A stretch of DNA of 64,000 nt from Streptomyces sp. NBC_00344 (GCF_036088315.1 NZ_CP107996.1:2748501-2812500); one strand, 5' to 3'. Positions 50,340 through 63,183 are shown, counted from the stretch's first letter. Made by a program: numbers and translations. The notes: generated by a model not told the origin, from the letters alone.

Positions 50340-51955
50340 TTCGCGGCCTCCACTGCGGGCACGGAAGGACGGGGGTCCTTCTTCTGGACATCGGACATGG
50401 TGTGCTTCACGGCCGGATTGACGATCTCCGTCAGCGGCTTGGGATAGACACCGAGGAAGACCAGCAGGGCGATCAGCGGCAGCACCACGACCAGCTCACG
50501 GACCTTGAGATCGGCCATGCCCTCCACGGCGGCCTTGACCGGTCCGGTCATCGTCCGCTGGTAGAGCACCAGGACATAGAGCGCGGCCAGCACGATGCCG
50601 AGGGTCGCGACGATCCCGGCGACCGGGTAGGCACTGAACGCGCCGACCAGGACGAGGAACTCACTGACGAACGGGGCGAGCCCGGGCAGCGACAGGGTGG
50701 CGAGGCCGCCGATCAGAAAGGTCCCGGCGAGCACCGGGGCCACCTTCTGCACCCCGCCGAAGTCGCTGATCAGCCGCGAGCCGCGGCGCGAGATCAGGAA
50801 GCCCGCCACCAGCATCAGGGCAGCGGTCGAGATCCCGTGGTTGACCATGTAGAGCGTCGCGCCCGACTGGCCCTGGGTGGTCATCGCGAAGATGCCCAGG
50901 ACGATGAAGCCGAAGTGCGAGATCGACGCATAGGCGATCAGCCGCTTGATGTCCCGCTGGCCGACCGCGAGGAGCGCACCGTAGATGATGCTGATCAGGG
51001 CCAGGACCAGGATCACCGGGGTCGCCCACTTGCTCGCCTCCGGGAAGAGCTGGAGGCAGAAGCGCAGCATCGCGAAGGTGCCGACCTTGTCGACGACCGC
51101 GGTGATCAGTACGGCGACCGGCGCGGTGGACTCGCCCATGGCGTTCGGCAGCCAGGTGTGCAGCGGCCAGAGCGGCGCCTTCACCGCGAACGCGAAGAAG
51201 AAGCCGAGGAAGAGCCAGCGCTCGGTGGATGTCGCCATGTGCAGCGAGCCGTTGGCCCGTGCCGCGACGATCTCCTGGAGCGAGAAGTTCCCCGCGACCA
51301 CGTACAGGCCGATGACCGCGGCCAGCATCAGCAGACCGCCGACCAGGTTGTAGAGCAGGAACTTCACTGCCGCGTAGGAGCGCTGGGTCGCCGCTGCCTC
51401 GTCGCCGCCGGCGTGCGCCCGGTCCCCGAAGCCTCCGATGAGGAAGTACAGCGGGATGAGCATCGCTTCGAAGAGGACATAGAAGAGGAAGACGTCGGTG
51501 GCCTCGAAGGAGAGGATCACCATGGCCTCGACGGCCAGGATCAGGGCGAAGAAGCCCTGCGTCGGCCGCCACCGGTACGGCCGGGCGCCGTTGGCGCCTT
51601 TCTCGCTCGAACGGAGTGGAGAGTCCGGGGAAGGGTCGGCGTCGTGCCAGCCCGCCAGGATCACGAACGGGACGAGCAGGGCGGTCAGCGCGAGCATGGC
51701 CAGCCCGATGCCGTCCACCCCCAGCTCGTACCGCACTCCGAAGTCCTTGATCCAGGCGTGCGATTCGGTGAGCTGGTACCTGTCGCCGCCCGGTTCGAAC
51801 CGTACGAGCTGGATGGCGGCCAGCGCCATCGTGCCGAGCGAGACCAGCAGCGCGAGCCACTTCGCGGCGGTGCGCCGGGCGGCCGGGACCGCGGCGGTGG
51901 CGATCGCGCCGACCGCCGGGAGCGCGGCCGTTGCCGTCAGTAGAGGAAAGGACAT
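50336..51955 (-). CDS. nuoM: NADH-quinone oxidoreductase subunit M, main operon
   Basis: A 539-residue proton-pumping membrane subunit. Conserved parts are FEAMLIPLYFLIGGFG and HTWLPNAMGESTAPVAVLITAVVDKVGTF, the latter being the actinobacterial variant of the usual LPDAHTEAPT motif. AYASISHFGFIVLGIF marks the second functional helix pair. The ATG at 51955 lies five bases after the nuoL stop. A hydrophilic insertion (DADPSPDSPLRSSEKG) sits between helices 3 and 4. Confidence 0.95.
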   Translation of the reverse strand: MSFPLLTATAALPAVGAIATAAVPAARRTAAKWLALLVSLGTMALAAIQLVRFEPGGDRYQLTESHAWIKDFGVRYELGVDGIGLAMLALTALLVPFVILAGWHDADPSPDSPLRSSEKGANGARPYRWRPTQGFFALILAVEAMVILSFEATDVFLFYVLFEAMLIPLYFLIGGFGDRAHAGGDEAAATQRSYAAVKFLLYNLVGGLLMLAAVIGLYVVAGNFSLQEIVAARANGSLHMATSTERWLFLGFFFAFAVKAPLWPLHTWLPNAMGESTAPVAVLITAVVDKVGTFAMLRFCLQLFPEASKWATPVILVLALISIIYGALLAVGQRDIKRLIAYASISHFGFIVLGIFAMTTQGQSGATLYMVNHGISTAALMLVAGFLISRRGSRLISDFGGVQKVAPVLAGTFLIGGLATLSLPGLAPFVSEFLVLVGAFSAYPVAGIVATLGIVLAALYVLVLYQRTMTGPVKAAVEGMADLKVRELVVVLPLIALLVFLGVYPKPLTEIVNPAVKHTMSDVQKKDPRPSVPAVEAAK

Positions 51956-51960
51956 CGTGA

Positions 51961-53856
51961 TCAGACCGCCCTCATCAGCAGGGTCGCGGCGACGAGAATC
52001 ACTGCGCCGCCGAACATCGAGACCGCGTAACTGCGGGCGTAGCCGTTCTGCAGCTTGCGCAGCCGGCCGGAGAGCCCGCCGAACGAGGCGGCCGTGCCGT
52101 TGACGACGCCGTCGACCAGCGTGTGGTCGAGATAGACCAGCGACCGGGTGAGGTGCTCGCCTCCGCGGACCAGGACCACGTGGTTGAAGTCGTCCTGGAG
52201 GAGATCGCGCCGGGCCGCCCGGGTGAGCAGCGAGCCGCGCGGAGCGGTCGCGGGCACCGGTTTGCGGCCGTAGACCAGCCAGGCGATGGCGACACCGATC
52301 ACCAGGACCACCATGGTGGCTCCGGTGACCGTGCCGGCGCTGACCGGCGAATCGCCCTCGGAGTGCCCGGTGATGGGCTCGAGCCAGTGCACGAAGCGGT
52401 CGCCGATGCTGAAGAACCCACCGGCGAAGACCGAACCGAAGGCCAGGATGATCATGGGGATGGTCATCGACCTGGGAGACTCGTGCGGGTGCGGCTGGTT
52501 GCCTTCCGCGTCGGCCTCCCAGCGCTTCTCGCCGAAGAACGTCATCAGCATGACCCGGGTCATGTAGAACGCGGTGATCCCGGCGCCCAGCAGAGCCGCG
52601 CCGCCGAGGATCCAGCCCTCGGTACCGCCCTTGGCGAAGGCCGCCTCGATGATCTTGTCCTTGGAGAAGAAGCCGGACAGGCCGGGGAAGCCGATGATGG
52701 CCAGATAGCCGAGTCCGAAGGTCACGAACGTCACCGGCATGTACTTCCGCAGCCCGCCGAACTTCCGCATGTCCACTTCGTCGTTCATGCCGTGCATGAC
52801 CGAACCGGCACCGAGGAAGAGCCCGGCCTTGAAGAAGCCGTGGGTGACCAGGTGCATGATCGCGAAGGCGTAGCCGATCGGGCCGAGGCCGGCGGCCAGC
52901 ACCATGTAGCCGATCTGCGACATGGTGGAACCGGCCAGGGCCTTCTTGATGTCGTCCTTCGCGCAACCGACGATCGCACCGAAGAGCAGCGTCACGGCTC
53001 CGACCACGACCACCGCGGTCTGTGCGTCGGGTGCGGCGTTGAAGATCGCTCCGGACCGGGTGATCAGATACACGCCCGCGGTCACCATCGTCGCCGCGTG
53101 GATCAGGGCCGAGACCGGGGTCGGGCCCTCCATCGCGTCACCGAGCCAGGACTGCAGCGGCACCTGTGCGGACTTTCCGCAGGCGGCCAGCAGCAGCATC
53201 AGCCCGATTGCGGTGAGCTTGCCCTGTGAGGCATCCCCCGCCGAGTGCAGCACTGGCCCGAAGGCGAAGGTGCCGAAGGTGGTGAACATCAGCATGATCG
53301 CGATGGACAGCCCCATGTCGCCGACCCGGTTGACGATGAACGCCTTCTTGGCGGCCGTCGCGGCACTCGGCTTGTGCTGCCAGAAACCGATCAGCAGGTA
53401 GGACGCGAGACCGACGCCCTCCCAGCCGACGTAGAGCAGCAGGTAGTTGTCGGCGAGGACCAGCAGCAGCATGGCCGCGAGGAAGAGGTTGAGATAGCCG
53501 AAGAAGCGGCGGCGCCGCTCGTCGTGCTCCATGTAGCCGATCGAGTAGATGTGGATCAGCGTGCCCACACCGGAGATCAGCAGCACGAAGGTCATCGACA
53601 GCTGGTCGAGCTGGAAGGCGGCATCGGCCTTGAAGCCGGCCACCGGAACCCAGCTGAACAAGTACTGGTGCAGGGCCCGGTCGTCGGCGTTCTTGCCGAG
53701 CATGTCCGCGAAGAGGATCGCGGCGATCACGAACGACGCGCCGGCGAACAGCGTGCCGAGCCAGTGGCCGATGCGGTCGAACCGCCGCCCACCGCAGAGC
53801 AGGACGACCGCTCCGAGCAAAGGCGCTGCAATCAGCAGCGCAATCAGGTTCTCCAC
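51961..53856 (-). CDS. nuoL: NADH-quinone oxidoreductase subunit L, main operon
   Basis: A 631-residue distal pump subunit. [41 protein letters not shown] and [18 protein letters not shown] are present, and the long C-terminal lateral helix region is preserved. The GTG start lies 14 bp after the nuoK stop. The length is normal for the family. Confidence 0.95.
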   Translation of the reverse strand: MENLIALLIAAPLLGAVVLLCGGRRFDRIGHWLGTLFAGASFVIAAILFADMLGKNADDRALHQYLFSWVPVAGFKADAAFQLDQLSMTFVLLISGVGTLIHIYSIGYMEHDERRRRFFGYLNLFLAAMLLLVLADNYLLLYVGWEGVGLASYLLIGFWQHKPSAATAAKKAFIVNRVGDMGLSIAIMLMFTTFGTFAFGPVLHSAGDASQGKLTAIGLMLLLAACGKSAQVPLQSWLGDAMEGPTPVSALIHAATMVTAGVYLITRSGAIFNAAPDAQTAVVVVGAVTLLFGAIVGCAKDDIKKALAGSTMSQIGYMVLAAGLGPIGYAFAIMHLVTHGFFKAGLFLGAGSVMHGMNDEVDMRKFGGLRKYMPVTFVTFGLGYLAIIGFPGLSGFFSKDKIIEAAFAKGGTEGWILGGAALLGAGITAFYMTRVMLMTFFGEKRWEADAEGNQPHPHESPRSMTIPMIILAFGSVFAGGFFSIGDRFVHWLEPITGHSEGDSPVSAGTVTGATMVVLVIGVAIAWLVYGRKPVPATAPRGSLLTRAARRDLLQDDFNHVVLVRGGEHLTRSLVYLDHTLVDGVVNGTAASFGGLSGRLRKLQNGYARSYAVSMFGGAVILVAATLLMRAV

Positions 53857-53870
53857 TGTTCAGCGACCCC

Positions 53871-54170
53871 TTACAGCTTCATCAGGCTGGCGTCGTCGAC
53901 CGAGGCCGAGTGGCGGGAACGGAAGAGCGACACGATGATCGCGAGCCCGACCACGACCTCGGCGGCGGCAACGACCATCGTGAAGAAGGCGATGACCTGG
54001 CCGTCGAGATTGCCGTGCATACGGGAGAAGGCGACGAACGCCAGGTTGCAGGCGTTGAGCATCAGCTCCACGCACATGAAGACCACAATGGCGTTCCGCC
54101 TGATCAGCACCCCGGCCGCGCCGATGGTGAACAACAGCGAGGCGAGATACAGATAGTTGACCGGATTCAC
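53871..54170 (-). CDS. nuoK: NADH-quinone oxidoreductase subunit K, main operon
   Basis: A 99-residue three-helix subunit of standard length. [21 protein letters not shown] and [18 protein letters not shown] carry the two conserved membrane Glu residues. The GTG start overlaps nuoJ by four bases (GTGA). Confidence 0.95.
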   Translation of the reverse strand: MNPVNYLYLASLLFTIGAAGVLIRRNAIVVFMCVELMLNACNLAFVAFSRMHGNLDGQVIAFFTMVVAAAEVVVGLAIIVSLFRSRHSASVDDASLMKL

Positions 54171-55048
54171 TTCGTCGCCTCCTCTTCGTCACGGCCGCGG
54201 TCGTGACCGTGGTCCCGGTCGTACGCGGAGTCACGGTCGCCGGCGAGTTCGACGTCGTGGCCGTGTCCCGCATCCCGGCCGAGCCGCTCCTCCGACCGCT
54301 TCTCCAGGGCCCTGAGATCGGCCAGGGCCTCGCTGGACACATCACGGATCTGACCGCGCTGGCGCAGCGTCTGCATGACGGTGAGCTCGGCCGGTGTGCC
54401 GTCGGGGAGAAGTCCCGCGACGTCCACCGCGTTGTGCCGGGCGTAGACACCGGGAGCGGGCAGCGGCGGCAGCTGCTTTCCGCGCACCCGCTCCGCGGCC
54501 AGCTCGCGCTGGGTCTTCGCCCGCTCGGTGCGCTCCCGGTGGGTGAGCACCATCGCGCCGACCGCCGAGGTGATCAGCAGAGCACCGGTGATCTCGAAGG
54601 CGAAGACGTACTTGGTGAAGATGAGGGCCGCGAGCCCCTCCACATTGCCGCCGGCGTTGGCCTGACCCAGTCCGGTGAAGTGGGAGAGCGAGGCGTTGCC
54701 GATGCCCGCGATCAGCAGGATCCCGAAGCCGAGTCCACAGGCCAGCGCCAGCCAGCGCTGCCCCTTGATGGTCTCGGTGAGCGAGTCCGCGGCCGTGACA
54801 CCGACCAGCATGACCACGAAGAGGAACAGCATCATGATCGCGCCGGTGTAGACGACGATCTGGACGACGCCGAGGAAGTAGGCGCCGTTGGCGAGATAGA
54901 AGACCGCCAGGATGATCATGGTCCCGGCGAGGCTCAGCGCGCTGTGCACGGCCTTCTTCATCAGCACGGTGGAGAGTGCGCCGATCACCGCGACCGTGCC
55001 GAGCACCCAGAACTGGAAGGCCTCACCGGTGGAGGTAAGGGTGTTCAC
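54167..55048 (-). CDS. nuoJ: NADH-quinone oxidoreductase subunit J, main operon
   Basis: A 293-residue subunit. The first 170 residues are the five-helix NuoJ core ([20 protein letters not shown]) and the last 120 form a charged cytoplasmic tail ending in a His/Asp/Arg-rich stretch ([20 protein letters not shown]). Such tails on NuoJ are common in streptomycetes but not in E. coli. The GTG start overlaps nuoI by four bases. Confidence 0.94.
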   Translation of the reverse strand: MNTLTSTGEAFQFWVLGTVAVIGALSTVLMKKAVHSALSLAGTMIILAVFYLANGAYFLGVVQIVVYTGAIMMLFLFVVMLVGVTAADSLTETIKGQRWLALACGLGFGILLIAGIGNASLSHFTGLGQANAGGNVEGLAALIFTKYVFAFEITGALLITSAVGAMVLTHRERTERAKTQRELAAERVRGKQLPPLPAPGVYARHNAVDVAGLLPDGTPAELTVMQTLRQRGQIRDVSSEALADLRALEKRSEERLGRDAGHGHDVELAGDRDSAYDRDHGHDRGRDEEEATK

Positions 55049-55701
55049 CGCTCCGCCCCCTCTCCTGCCTGAGCGCTTCCTTCGGACCGCGCGGACGCGG
55101 ACTGCTCCCGGCCGGGCGACTCGCCCTTGGAGACCGCGACCTGGCGGACCGTGCCGGGCGCGGCCTCGGTCACCAGGCCCCGGTAGTAATCCTGTTCGTC
55201 GGTGCCGGGGAAGATCGAGTGCGGCGACTCGACCATGCCTTCCTCGAGCCCGGCGAGCAGCTGCTCCTTGGTGTAGATCAGGTTGGCCCGGCTGGTGTCG
55301 GCCAGCTCGAACTCGTTGGTCATCGTGAGCGCCCTGGTCGGGCATGCCTCGATGCAGAGTCCGCAGAGGATGCACCGGGCGTAGTTGATCTGATAAACGC
55401 GGCCGTAGCGTTCGCCCGGGGAGTAACGCTCCTCCTCGGTGTTGTCCTCGCCCTCCACGTAGATCGCGTCCGCCGGACAGGCCCAGGCGCAGAGCTCGCA
55501 CCCGATGCATTTCTCCAGGCCGTCCGGATGCCGGTTGAGCTGGTGCCGCCCGTGGAAGCGCGGCGCCGTGGTCTTCTCCTGCTCCGGGTACTGCTCGGTC
55601 AGCCGCTTCTTGAACATGGCCTTGAAGGTCACGCCGAAGCCGGCCACCGGGTTCAGCCACGGGGTCTTGGGGGTGTCCCCGTCGGAAGAGCGGTCAGGCA
55701 T
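55045..55701 (-). CDS. nuoI: NADH-quinone oxidoreductase subunit I, main operon
   Basis: A 218-residue ferredoxin-like subunit with two [4Fe-4S] motifs, [12 protein letters not shown] and [12 protein letters not shown]. The ATG at 55701 is preceded by a strong AAAGGAGG site and is preferred to the in-frame ATG at 55722. It overlaps the end of nuoH by eight bases. The C-terminus is a 60-residue polar extension. Confidence 0.95.
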   Translation of the reverse strand: MPDRSSDGDTPKTPWLNPVAGFGVTFKAMFKKRLTEQYPEQEKTTAPRFHGRHQLNRHPDGLEKCIGCELCAWACPADAIYVEGEDNTEEERYSPGERYGRVYQINYARCILCGLCIEACPTRALTMTNEFELADTSRANLIYTKEQLLAGLEEGMVESPHSIFPGTDEQDYYRGLVTEAAPGTVRQVAVSKGESPGREQSASARSEGSAQAGEGAER

Positions 55702-57052
55702 CGTCAGCCTCCTTTCCGTCACTCACAGTGTCCACGCCACCACTGACAATCAGCTCCCGCTCGGAGCGGGAGCGCCGCCGCGGTACCGGCGGAAGGGTCT
55801 GCCCGGGCAGGGGCGGTACGGGGAATCCGCCCGCCATCGGGTCGAACTCGGCCTCGGGACGGTCCTCTTCGGCCGCCGCCTTCTCCCGCTTGTCGCGGAA
55901 GATGTCGTACACGAAGGAGAGCAGCAGGATCGCCACGACGGCCCCGGCCACGTACAGCACCACCGAGGTGAAGTCGTAGTTCTCGTTCCGCAGCGCCCGT
56001 ACGGTCGCGACCAGCATCAGCCAGACCACCGAGACCGGGATCAGGACCTTCCAGCCCAGCTTCATCAGCTGGTCGTAGCGGACGCGGGGCAGCGTGCCGC
56101 GCAGCCAGATGAAGCCGAACAGCAGCAGCTGGACCTTGATCACGAACCAGAGCATCGGCCACCAGCCGTGGTTCGCGCCCTCCCAGTACGTCGAGATCGG
56201 CGCCGGGGCCCGCCAGCCGCCGAGGAAGAGCGTCGCGGAGACCGCCGAGACGGTGACCATGTTGACGTACTCGGCCAGCATGAACATCGCGAACTTGATC
56301 GACGAGTACTCGGTGTTGAAGCCGCCGACCAGGTCTCCCTCGGACTCCGGCATGTCGAAGGGTGCACGGTTGGTCTCACCGATCATCGTGACGATGTAGA
56401 TGATGAAGGAGACCGGCAGCAGGACGATGAACCAGCGGTCCTTCTGGGCGTCGACGATCGCCGAGGTCGACATCGACCCGGAGTAGAGGAAGACCGAGGC
56501 GAAGGCCGCTCCCATCGCGATCTCGTAGCTGATCATCTGCGCGCAGGACCGCAGACCGCCGAGCAGCGGATAGGTCGAGCCGGACGACCAGCCCGCCAGC
56601 ACGATGCCGTAGATGCCCACCGAAGCGACCGCGAGGATGTAGAGCATCGCGATCGGCAGGTCGGTGAGCTGCATCGTCGTACGGTGGCCGAAGATCGACA
56701 CCTCGTTGCCCGAGGGACCGAAGGGAATCACCGCGATGGCCATGAAGGCGGGGATCGCTGCGACGATCGGCGCGAGGACGTAGACGACCTTGTCGGCCCG
56801 TTTGACGATCAGGTCTTCCTTCAGCATCAGCTTGATGCCGTCGGCCAGCGACTGGAGCATGCCCCAGGGGCCGTGCCGGTTGGGCCCGATGCGCAGCTGC
56901 ATCCAGGCGACCACCTTGCGCTCCCACACGATGGAGAAGAGCACGGTGATCATCAGGAAGGCGAAGCAGAAGACGGCCTTGATGACGACGAGCCACCAGG
57001 GGTCCCGTCCGAACATCGACAGGTCCTCGGCTGCGAGGTAGTAGTTCGTCAC
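55694..57052 (-). CDS. nuoH: NADH-quinone oxidoreductase subunit H, main operon
   Basis: A 452-residue quinone-site membrane subunit. [45 protein letters not shown] and [17 protein letters not shown] are canonical. The C-terminal 90 residues form a polar tail. The GTG start overlaps nuoG by four bases. Compare nuoH2 at 13.9 kb, where the GETNR-PFD-PE region is altered. Confidence 0.95.
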   Translation of the reverse strand: MTNYYLAAEDLSMFGRDPWWLVVIKAVFCFAFLMITVLFSIVWERKVVAWMQLRIGPNRHGPWGMLQSLADGIKLMLKEDLIVKRADKVVYVLAPIVAAIPAFMAIAVIPFGPSGNEVSIFGHRTTMQLTDLPIAMLYILAVASVGIYGIVLAGWSSGSTYPLLGGLRSCAQMISYEIAMGAAFASVFLYSGSMSTSAIVDAQKDRWFIVLLPVSFIIYIVTMIGETNRAPFDMPESEGDLVGGFNTEYSSIKFAMFMLAEYVNMVTVSAVSATLFLGGWRAPAPISTYWEGANHGWWPMLWFVIKVQLLLFGFIWLRGTLPRVRYDQLMKLGWKVLIPVSVVWLMLVATVRALRNENYDFTSVVLYVAGAVVAILLLSFVYDIFRDKREKAAAEEDRPEAEFDPMAGGFPVPPLPGQTLPPVPRRRSRSERELIVSGGVDTVSDGKEADDA

Positions 57053-59619
57053 GCCTCCACCTCCGTCGTGGCCGCGGCTGCGGCAGGTGCGGCGGAGATC
57101 CGCACCAGTTCGCCAGGACGGGCTCCGGTGTCGCTGATGACGCCGCCGCCCGTCGAGTTCAGCGGCAGCCAGACCACCCGGTCCGGCATATCGGTGACCT
57201 GGAGCGGGAGCCGGACCGACCCGCGGGAGCCGGTGACCGCGAGTACATCGCCGTCCTTGACGCCGGTCTCGGCCGCGGTTGCCGCCGAGAGCCTGGCGAC
57301 CGCCGCATGCCTGGTGCCGGCCAGGGCTTCGTCGCCCTGCTGGAGCAGACCCTGGTCGAGCAGCAGCCGGTGTCCCGCGAGAACAGCCTCGCCCTCGGCC
57401 GGGCGGGGCAGCGCGGGCGACGGTTCGCCCGGGCCTCCCCTGCCGGCCCGGAGCGGCGAACTGGGCGACGGGTTGTCCGCGTGCTGTCCGGTCCAGGCGC
57501 CGAGCCGGTCCATCTCCCTGCGTACGGACGTGATGTCCGGCAGCCCGAACCGCCCCGGTCCGCCGACGCCGCCAGCGTCGGCGAGGGCTTCGGCGAGCAT
57601 GTGCAGCACCCGGGAGTCGGCGGGCGCGAGGGTTCGGGTCATCTGTTCCGGCTTCAGCGCCGCCTCGAACGGCCTGGCCCGGCCCTCCCAGTTGAGGAAG
57701 GTGCCCGTCTTCTCGGTGACCGCGGCCACCGGGAAGACCACATCGGCCCGCTCGGTGACCTCGCTGGGCCGCAGCTCGAGCGAGACCAGGAAGCCGACCT
57801 TGTCGAGCGCCTCACGCGCCCTGGCCGGGTCGGGCAGGTCCGCGGTCTCCACTCCGGCGACGAGCAGGGCGCCCAGTTCGCCGGTGGCCGCGGCCTCGAC
57901 GATCTGGCCGGTGTCGCGTCCGAAGCGGTGCGGGAGTTCCCGTACGCCCCAGAGTGCGGCCACCTCTTCGCGGGCGCGCGGATCTGTCGCGGGGCGGCCG
58001 CCGGGCAGCAGCACGGGGATCGCACCGGCCTCGATGGCCCCGCGCTCGCCTGCCCGCCGGGGGATCCAGACCAGCTCGGCGCCGGTGGCCGCAGCGGTCC
58101 TCACGACTGCGGTCAGGGAACCGGGAACGGACGCCAGGCGCTCTCCGACGATGATCACCGCGCCTTCGGTGCGGAGCGCTTCGGCGGCCTGCTGTCCTTC
58201 GGCGTCGAGCCCCACCCCGCCCGCGATGGCGTCGAGCCACTCGGTCTCGGTACCCGGCGCTGCGGGGAGCAGTACACCGCCCGCCTTCTCCAGACCACGC
58301 GTCGCGTGCGAGGCGAGCGAGAAGGTGCGCTGGCCGTGCTTGCGGTGCGCCTTGCGCAGCCGCAGGAAGACCCCGGGGGCCTCCTCCTCGGACTCGAATC
58401 CGACGAGGAGTACGGCCGGGGCCTTCTCCAGCGAGATGTTGGTGACGCCGCTGCCGTCGAGGTCCCTGCCGCGGCCCGCCACCCGGGCGGCCAGGAAGTC
58501 GGCCTCCTCGGCGGAGTGCACCCGGGCGCGGAAGTCGACGTCGTTGGTGTCGAGGGCGGTGCGCGCGAACTTGGCGTAGGCGTAGGCGTCCTCGACGGTG
58601 AGCCGGCCACCGGTCAGCACCCCGGCCCGGCCCCGCGCGGCCGCCAGTCCGCCGGCCGCCTTCCGCAGCGCCTCAGGCCAGCTCGCCGGCTCCAGGACGC
58701 CGTCATCGTTACGGACCAGTGGTGTGGTCAGCCGGTCGGGGCGCTGTGCGTAACGGAAGCCGAAGCGTCCCTTGTCGCACATCCACTCCTCGTTGACCTC
58801 GGGGTCGTTGGCGGCGAGCCGCCTCATGACCTTGCCGCGCCGGTGGTCGGTGCGGCTCGCGCAGCCGCCGGCGCAGTGCTCGCAGACAGAGGGCGACGAC
58901 ACCAGGTCGAAGGGGCGGGACCGGAAGCGGTAGGCAGCCGATGTCAGCGCGCCGACCGGGCAGATCTGGATGGTGTTGCCGGAGAAGTACGACTCGAAGG
59001 GGTCACCCTCACCGGTTCCGACCTGCTGGAGCGCGCCGCGCTCGAGCAGCTCGATCATCGGGTCGCCCGCGATCTGGTTGGAGAAGCGCGTACAGCGGGC
59101 GCAGAGCACACACCGCTCACGGTCGAGCAGCACCTGGGTGGAGATCGGTACCGGCTTCTCGAACGTCCGCTTCCTGCCGTCGAAGCGGGAGTCCGCTGCG
59201 CCGTGCGACATCGCCTGGTTCTGCAGCGGGCACTCGCCGCCCTTGTCGCAGACCGGGCAGTCCAGCGGGTGGTTGATCAGCAGCAGCTCCATCACCCCCA
59301 CCTGCGCCTTCGTGGCGACCGGCGAGGTGAGCTGCGATTTGACGACCATGCCGTCGGTGCAGGTGATGGTGCAGGAGGCCATCGGCTTGCGCTGGCCCTC
59401 GACCTCGACGATGCACTGGCGGCAGGCGCCGGCCGGGTCGAGGAGAGGGTGGTCGCAGAAGCGCGGGATCTCGATGCCGAGCAGTTCGGCGGCGCGGATG
59501 ACCAGGGTCCCCTTGGGGACCGAGATCGCGATGCCGTCGATGGTCAGCGACACCAGGTCCTCCGGCGGCACTGCCGCCTCGCCGCCCCCGGAGGGAGCGC
59601 TGTTGGTGGTCACTGTCAT
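57049..59619 (-). CDS. nuoG: NADH-quinone oxidoreductase subunit G, main operon
   Basis: An 856-residue subunit carrying the [2Fe-2S] N1b and [4Fe-4S] N4, N5 and extra N7 clusters. Ligands are visible in [43 protein letters not shown] and CEHCAGGC followed 27 residues later by WMCDKGRF. The last set (Cx2Cx3Cx27C) is the N7 site found in E. coli-type NuoG but not in mitochondria. A large molybdopterin-like domain fills the C-terminal half. The ATG at 59619 has a GGAGG site. Confidence 0.95.
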   Translation of the reverse strand: MTVTTNSAPSGGGEAAVPPEDLVSLTIDGIAISVPKGTLVIRAAELLGIEIPRFCDHPLLDPAGACRQCIVEVEGQRKPMASCTITCTDGMVVKSQLTSPVATKAQVGVMELLLINHPLDCPVCDKGGECPLQNQAMSHGAADSRFDGRKRTFEKPVPISTQVLLDRERCVLCARCTRFSNQIAGDPMIELLERGALQQVGTGEGDPFESYFSGNTIQICPVGALTSAAYRFRSRPFDLVSSPSVCEHCAGGCASRTDHRRGKVMRRLAANDPEVNEEWMCDKGRFGFRYAQRPDRLTTPLVRNDDGVLEPASWPEALRKAAGGLAAARGRAGVLTGGRLTVEDAYAYAKFARTALDTNDVDFRARVHSAEEADFLAARVAGRGRDLDGSGVTNISLEKAPAVLLVGFESEEEAPGVFLRLRKAHRKHGQRTFSLASHATRGLEKAGGVLLPAAPGTETEWLDAIAGGVGLDAEGQQAAEALRTEGAVIIVGERLASVPGSLTAVVRTAAATGAELVWIPRRAGERGAIEAGAIPVLLPGGRPATDPRAREEVAALWGVRELPHRFGRDTGQIVEAAATGELGALLVAGVETADLPDPARAREALDKVGFLVSLELRPSEVTERADVVFPVAAVTEKTGTFLNWEGRARPFEAALKPEQMTRTLAPADSRVLHMLAEALADAGGVGGPGRFGLPDITSVRREMDRLGAWTGQHADNPSPSSPLRAGRGGPGEPSPALPRPAEGEAVLAGHRLLLDQGLLQQGDEALAGTRHAAVARLSAATAAETGVKDGDVLAVTGSRGSVRLPLQVTDMPDRVVWLPLNSTGGGVISDTGARPGELVRISAAPAAAAATTEVEA

Positions 59620-61010
59620 GCGTTCACCTCCGTGTTTCGGGTGGGCTCGTCGGCCCACACGGTCGACTTGGCGGGGTCGAAGGGGCAGCCCTTGCCGGTG
59701 ATGTGCTCCTCGTACTCCGCGCGGAAGTACGCGAGCGAGGAGAAGATCGGCGAGGCCGCGCCGTCGCCGAGTGCGCAGAAGGACTTGCCGTTGATGTTGT
59801 CGGCGATGTCGTTGATCTTGTCCAGGTCGGCCATCTCGGCCTTGCCGGCCTCGATGTCCCGGAGCAGCTGGACCAGCCAGTAGGTGCCTTCACGGCAGGG
59901 GGTGCACTTGCCGCACGACTCATGGGCGTAGAACTCGGTCCAGCGGGTGACCGCCCGCACCACACAGGTGGTCTCGTCGAAGCACTGCAGGGCCTTGGTC
60001 CCCAGCATCGATCCGGCCGCGCCCACTCCCTCGTAGTCCAGTGGGACGTCGAGGTGTTCGTCGGTGAACATCGGGGTCGACGAACCGCCCGGGGTCCAGA
60101 ACTTGAGCCGGTGGCCCTGCCTGATGCCGCCGCTCATGTCGAGGAGCTGGCGCAGCGTGATGCCGAGGGGCGCCTCGTACTGGCCCGGACTCGTGACGTG
60201 CCCGCTCAGTGAATAGAGCGTGAAGCCGGGGGACTTCTCGCTCCCCATGGATTTGAACCAGTCCTTGCCCCGGTGCAGGATCGCGGGAACCGACGCGATG
60301 GATTCCACGTTGTTGACCACAGTGGGACATGCGTAGAGCCCGGCGACGGCGGGAAAGGGAGGCCGGAGTCTTGGCTGGCCGCGGCGGCCCTCCAGGGAAT
60401 CGAGCAGGGCGGTCTCCTCACCGCAGATATACGCGCCGGCTCCGGCGTGCACGGTGATGTCGAGGTCGAGTCCGCTGCCCAGCACGTCCCTGCCGAGGTA
60501 GCCCGCCTCGTAGGCCTCACGCACGGCCTCGTGCAGCCGCCTGAGCACGGGGACGACCTCGCCCCGCAGATAGATGAAGGCGTGCGAGGACCTGATCGCA
60601 TAGCAGGCGATCACGATCCCCTCGATGAGGGAGTGCGGATTGGCGAAGAGAAGCGGGATGTCCTTGCAGGTCCCGGGCTCCGACTCGTCCGCGTTGACGA
60701 CCAGGTAGTGCGGCTTTCCGTCGCCCTGCGGAATGAACTGCCATTTCATTCCGGTGGGGAACCCCGCACCGCCACGACCGCGCAGACCCGAGTCCTTCAC
60801 ATACGCGATGAGGTCGTCGGGCGCCATGGCGAGCGCCTTCTTCAGGCCCTCGTATCCGTCGTGCCGCTTGTACGTCTCCAGGGTCCAGGAATCCGGCTGG
60901 TCCCAGAAGGCCGAGAGGACCGGCGTGAGCAGCTTCTCGGGGGTGCTCACGTGGTTGCCTCCGCCCTCGCCGTTCCCACCGCCGCTGAACTCGGTTGCCA
61001 AGGTCATCAC
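59616..61010 (-). CDS. nuoF: NADH-quinone oxidoreductase subunit F, main operon
   Basis: A 464-residue subunit that oxidises NADH via FMN and passes electrons to the N3 [4Fe-4S] cluster. [16 protein letters not shown] is the nucleotide-binding loop, [26 protein letters not shown] is the FMN/NADH region and [13 protein letters not shown] carries the cluster Cys. The start is GTG at 61010 (overlapping nuoE by GTGA) or ATG at 61007, both behind a GAGGAGGGGG site. Confidence 0.95.
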   Translation of the reverse strand: MMTLATEFSGGGNGEGGGNHVSTPEKLLTPVLSAFWDQPDSWTLETYKRHDGYEGLKKALAMAPDDLIAYVKDSGLRGRGGAGFPTGMKWQFIPQGDGKPHYLVVNADESEPGTCKDIPLLFANPHSLIEGIVIACYAIRSSHAFIYLRGEVVPVLRRLHEAVREAYEAGYLGRDVLGSGLDLDITVHAGAGAYICGEETALLDSLEGRRGQPRLRPPFPAVAGLYACPTVVNNVESIASVPAILHRGKDWFKSMGSEKSPGFTLYSLSGHVTSPGQYEAPLGITLRQLLDMSGGIRQGHRLKFWTPGGSSTPMFTDEHLDVPLDYEGVGAAGSMLGTKALQCFDETTCVVRAVTRWTEFYAHESCGKCTPCREGTYWLVQLLRDIEAGKAEMADLDKINDIADNINGKSFCALGDGAASPIFSSLAYFRAEYEEHITGKGCPFDPAKSTVWADEPTRNTEVNA

Positions 61011-61849
61011 TCCCCCTCCTCAGCCACGGGTCCGGCCGGGTGTTCCGGGTCGGACGCCGAAGTCTTCTGCGGTGCGTCGTGCGAGCTGAGGTGCTCGGAT
61101 CCGGGCTGGGGTGCGTCCTTGACGGACTCACCGCGCGGGGACACGACCCGCGGCTGCGACGTCTCGCCCTTGGCGAGCCGCAGTCCGACCAGCGAGGGCG
61201 CTCCCGCACCGCCGGTGGCTCCGACCGCTCCAGGGCGCTCGTCGGGGAAGCCCGCCAGGATGCGCGCGGTCTCCTGGTAGGTGCAGAGCGGCGCGCCGCG
61301 AGTGGGGGCGACCTGCTCTCCGGCCCTCAGGTCGTCGACCAGCTGCCTGGCGGAGTCGACGGTCTGGTTGTCGAAGAACTCCCAGTTGACCATCACCACC
61401 GGCGCGAAGTCGCAGGCCGCGTTGCACTCGATGTGCTCCAGGGTGACCTTGCCGTCCTCGGTGGTCTCCCCGTCGCCGACGTCGAGGTGCTCACGCAGCG
61501 CGGAGTAGATGGCGTCCCCGCCCATCACCGCACACAGCGTGTTGGTGCAGACACCGACCTGGTAGTCGCCGCTCGGCTTGCGCCGGTACATGGAGTAGAA
61601 GGTGGAGACCGCGGTGACCTCGGCGGTGGTCAGGCCCAGGACATCGGCGCAGAAGCGGACGCCGGTGCGGGTGACGTAACCCTCCTCGGCCTGCACCAGG
61701 TGCAGCAGCGGCAGCAGGGCCGACCTGCTGTCCGGGTAGCGGGCGATCACCTCCTTCGCATCCGCTTCGAGCCTGGCGCGTACGTCGGCCGGGTAGTCGG
61801 GAGCGGGGAGTTGGGGCATACCGAGGCTCGTCGGAGCGACGTCCGTCAC
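61007..61849 (-). CDS. nuoE: NADH-quinone oxidoreductase subunit E, main operon
   Basis: A 280-residue thioredoxin-like subunit with the N1a [2Fe-2S] cluster. Ligands lie in [14 protein letters not shown] and [11 protein letters not shown]. The C-terminal 85 residues are a polar, Pro/Ser/Glu-rich extension beyond the usual core of about 180 residues. The GTG start overlaps nuoD by four bases. Confidence 0.94.
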   Translation of the reverse strand: MTDVAPTSLGMPQLPAPDYPADVRARLEADAKEVIARYPDSRSALLPLLHLVQAEEGYVTRTGVRFCADVLGLTTAEVTAVSTFYSMYRRKPSGDYQVGVCTNTLCAVMGGDAIYSALREHLDVGDGETTEDGKVTLEHIECNAACDFAPVVMVNWEFFDNQTVDSARQLVDDLRAGEQVAPTRGAPLCTYQETARILAGFPDERPGAVGATGGAGAPSLVGLRLAKGETSQPRVVSPRGESVKDAPQPGSEHLSSHDAPQKTSASDPEHPAGPVAEEGE

Positions 61850-63183
61850 CGGTCAACGCCTCCCATCACGGGGTCGATGGACGCGACAGCGACGATGACG
61901 TCGGCGACCTGGCCGCCTTCGCACATCGCCGCCATGGCCTGCAGATTGGTGAACGAGGGGTCGCGGTAGTGGACCCGGTAGGGGCGGGTGCCCCCGTCCG
62001 AGACCACATGGACGCCGAGCTCGCCCTTGGGCGACTCCACTGCGGCGTACACCTGACCGGCCGGGACCCGGAAGCCCTCGGTCACCAGCTTGAAGTGGTG
62101 GATCAGGGCCTCCATGGAGGTGCCCATGATCTTCTTGATGTGGTCGAGCGAATTGCCGAGCCCGTCCGGGCCCATCGCGAGCTGCGCGGGCCAGGCGATC
62201 TTCTTGTCGGCGACCATGACCGGGCCCGGCTCCAGCCGGTCCAGGCACTGCTCGACGATGCGCAGCGACTGCCGCATCTCCTCGATGCGGATCAGGAAAC
62301 GGCCGTAGGAGTCGCAGGTGTCCGCGGTCGGGACCTCGAAGTCGTAGTTCTCGTAGCCGCAGTACGGGTCGGTCTTGCGCAGGTCGTGCGGCAGTCCCGC
62401 GGAGCGCAGGATCGGGCCTGTGGCACCGAGTGCCATGCAGCCGGCCAGGTCGAGATGGCCGACGCCCTGCATCCGTGCCTTGAAGATGGGGTTGCCGGTG
62501 GCGAGTTTGTCGTATTCCGGCAGGTTCTTGCGCATGGTCTTCACGAACTCGCGCACCTGGTCCACCGCGCCGGGGGGCAGGTCCTGGGCCAGTCCGCCGG
62601 GCCGGACGAACGCGTGGTTCATCCGCAGCCCGGTGATCAGCTCGAAGAGATCGAGAATGAGTTCACGATCACGGAAGCCATAGATCATGATCGTCGTCGC
62701 GCCCAGCTCCATGCCTCCGGTGGCGATGGCCACCAGGTGCGAGGAGAGCCGGTTGAGCTCCATCAGCATCACGCGGACGACCGACGCCCGGTCGGGGATC
62801 TGCTCCTCGATGCCGAGCAGCTTCTCGACACCCAGGCAGTACGCCGTCTCGTTGAAGAAGGGCGTCAGATAATCCATGCGCGTGACGAAGGTGGTGCCCT
62901 GCGTCCAGTTCCGGAACTCGAGGTTCTTCTCGATACCGGTGTGGAGGTAGCCGATGCCGCAGCGGGCCTCGGTGACGGTCTCGCCCTCGATCTCCAGGAT
63001 CAGCCGGAGCACCCCGTGCGTGGACGGGTGCTGCGGGCCCATGTTGACGACGATGCGCTCGTCGTCGGCCTCGGCGGCGGACTGGACGACTTCGTCCCAG
63101 TCGCCGCCGGTGACTGTATATACAGTCCCCTCGGTCGTCTCGCGGGCCGAAGCGTGTGAGGCGGAAGCATGTGGAGTGGACAT
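61846..63183 (-). CDS. nuoD: NADH-quinone oxidoreductase subunit D, main operon
   Basis: A 445-residue 49-kDa subunit that forms the quinone-reducing site with NuoB and Nuo[30 protein letters not shown] and the quinone-ligand His of GPQHPSTHG are intact, with [14 protein letters not shown] at the end. This is the only nuoD in the window. The second cluster lacks one. The ATG overlaps the nuoC stop by one base. Confidence 0.96.
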   Translation of the reverse strand: MSTPHASASHASARETTEGTVYTVTGGDWDEVVQSAAEADDERIVVNMGPQHPSTHGVLRLILEIEGETVTEARCGIGYLHTGIEKNLEFRNWTQGTTFVTRMDYLTPFFNETAYCLGVEKLLGIEEQIPDRASVVRVMLMELNRLSSHLVAIATGGMELGATTIMIYGFRDRELILDLFELITGLRMNHAFVRPGGLAQDLPPGAVDQVREFVKTMRKNLPEYDKLATGNPIFKARMQGVGHLDLAGCMALGATGPILRSAGLPHDLRKTDPYCGYENYDFEVPTADTCDSYGRFLIRIEEMRQSLRIVEQCLDRLEPGPVMVADKKIAWPAQLAMGPDGLGNSLDHIKKIMGTSMEALIHHFKLVTEGFRVPAGQVYAAVESPKGELGVHVVSDGGTRPYRVHYRDPSFTNLQAMAAMCEGGQVADVIVAVASIDPVMGGVDR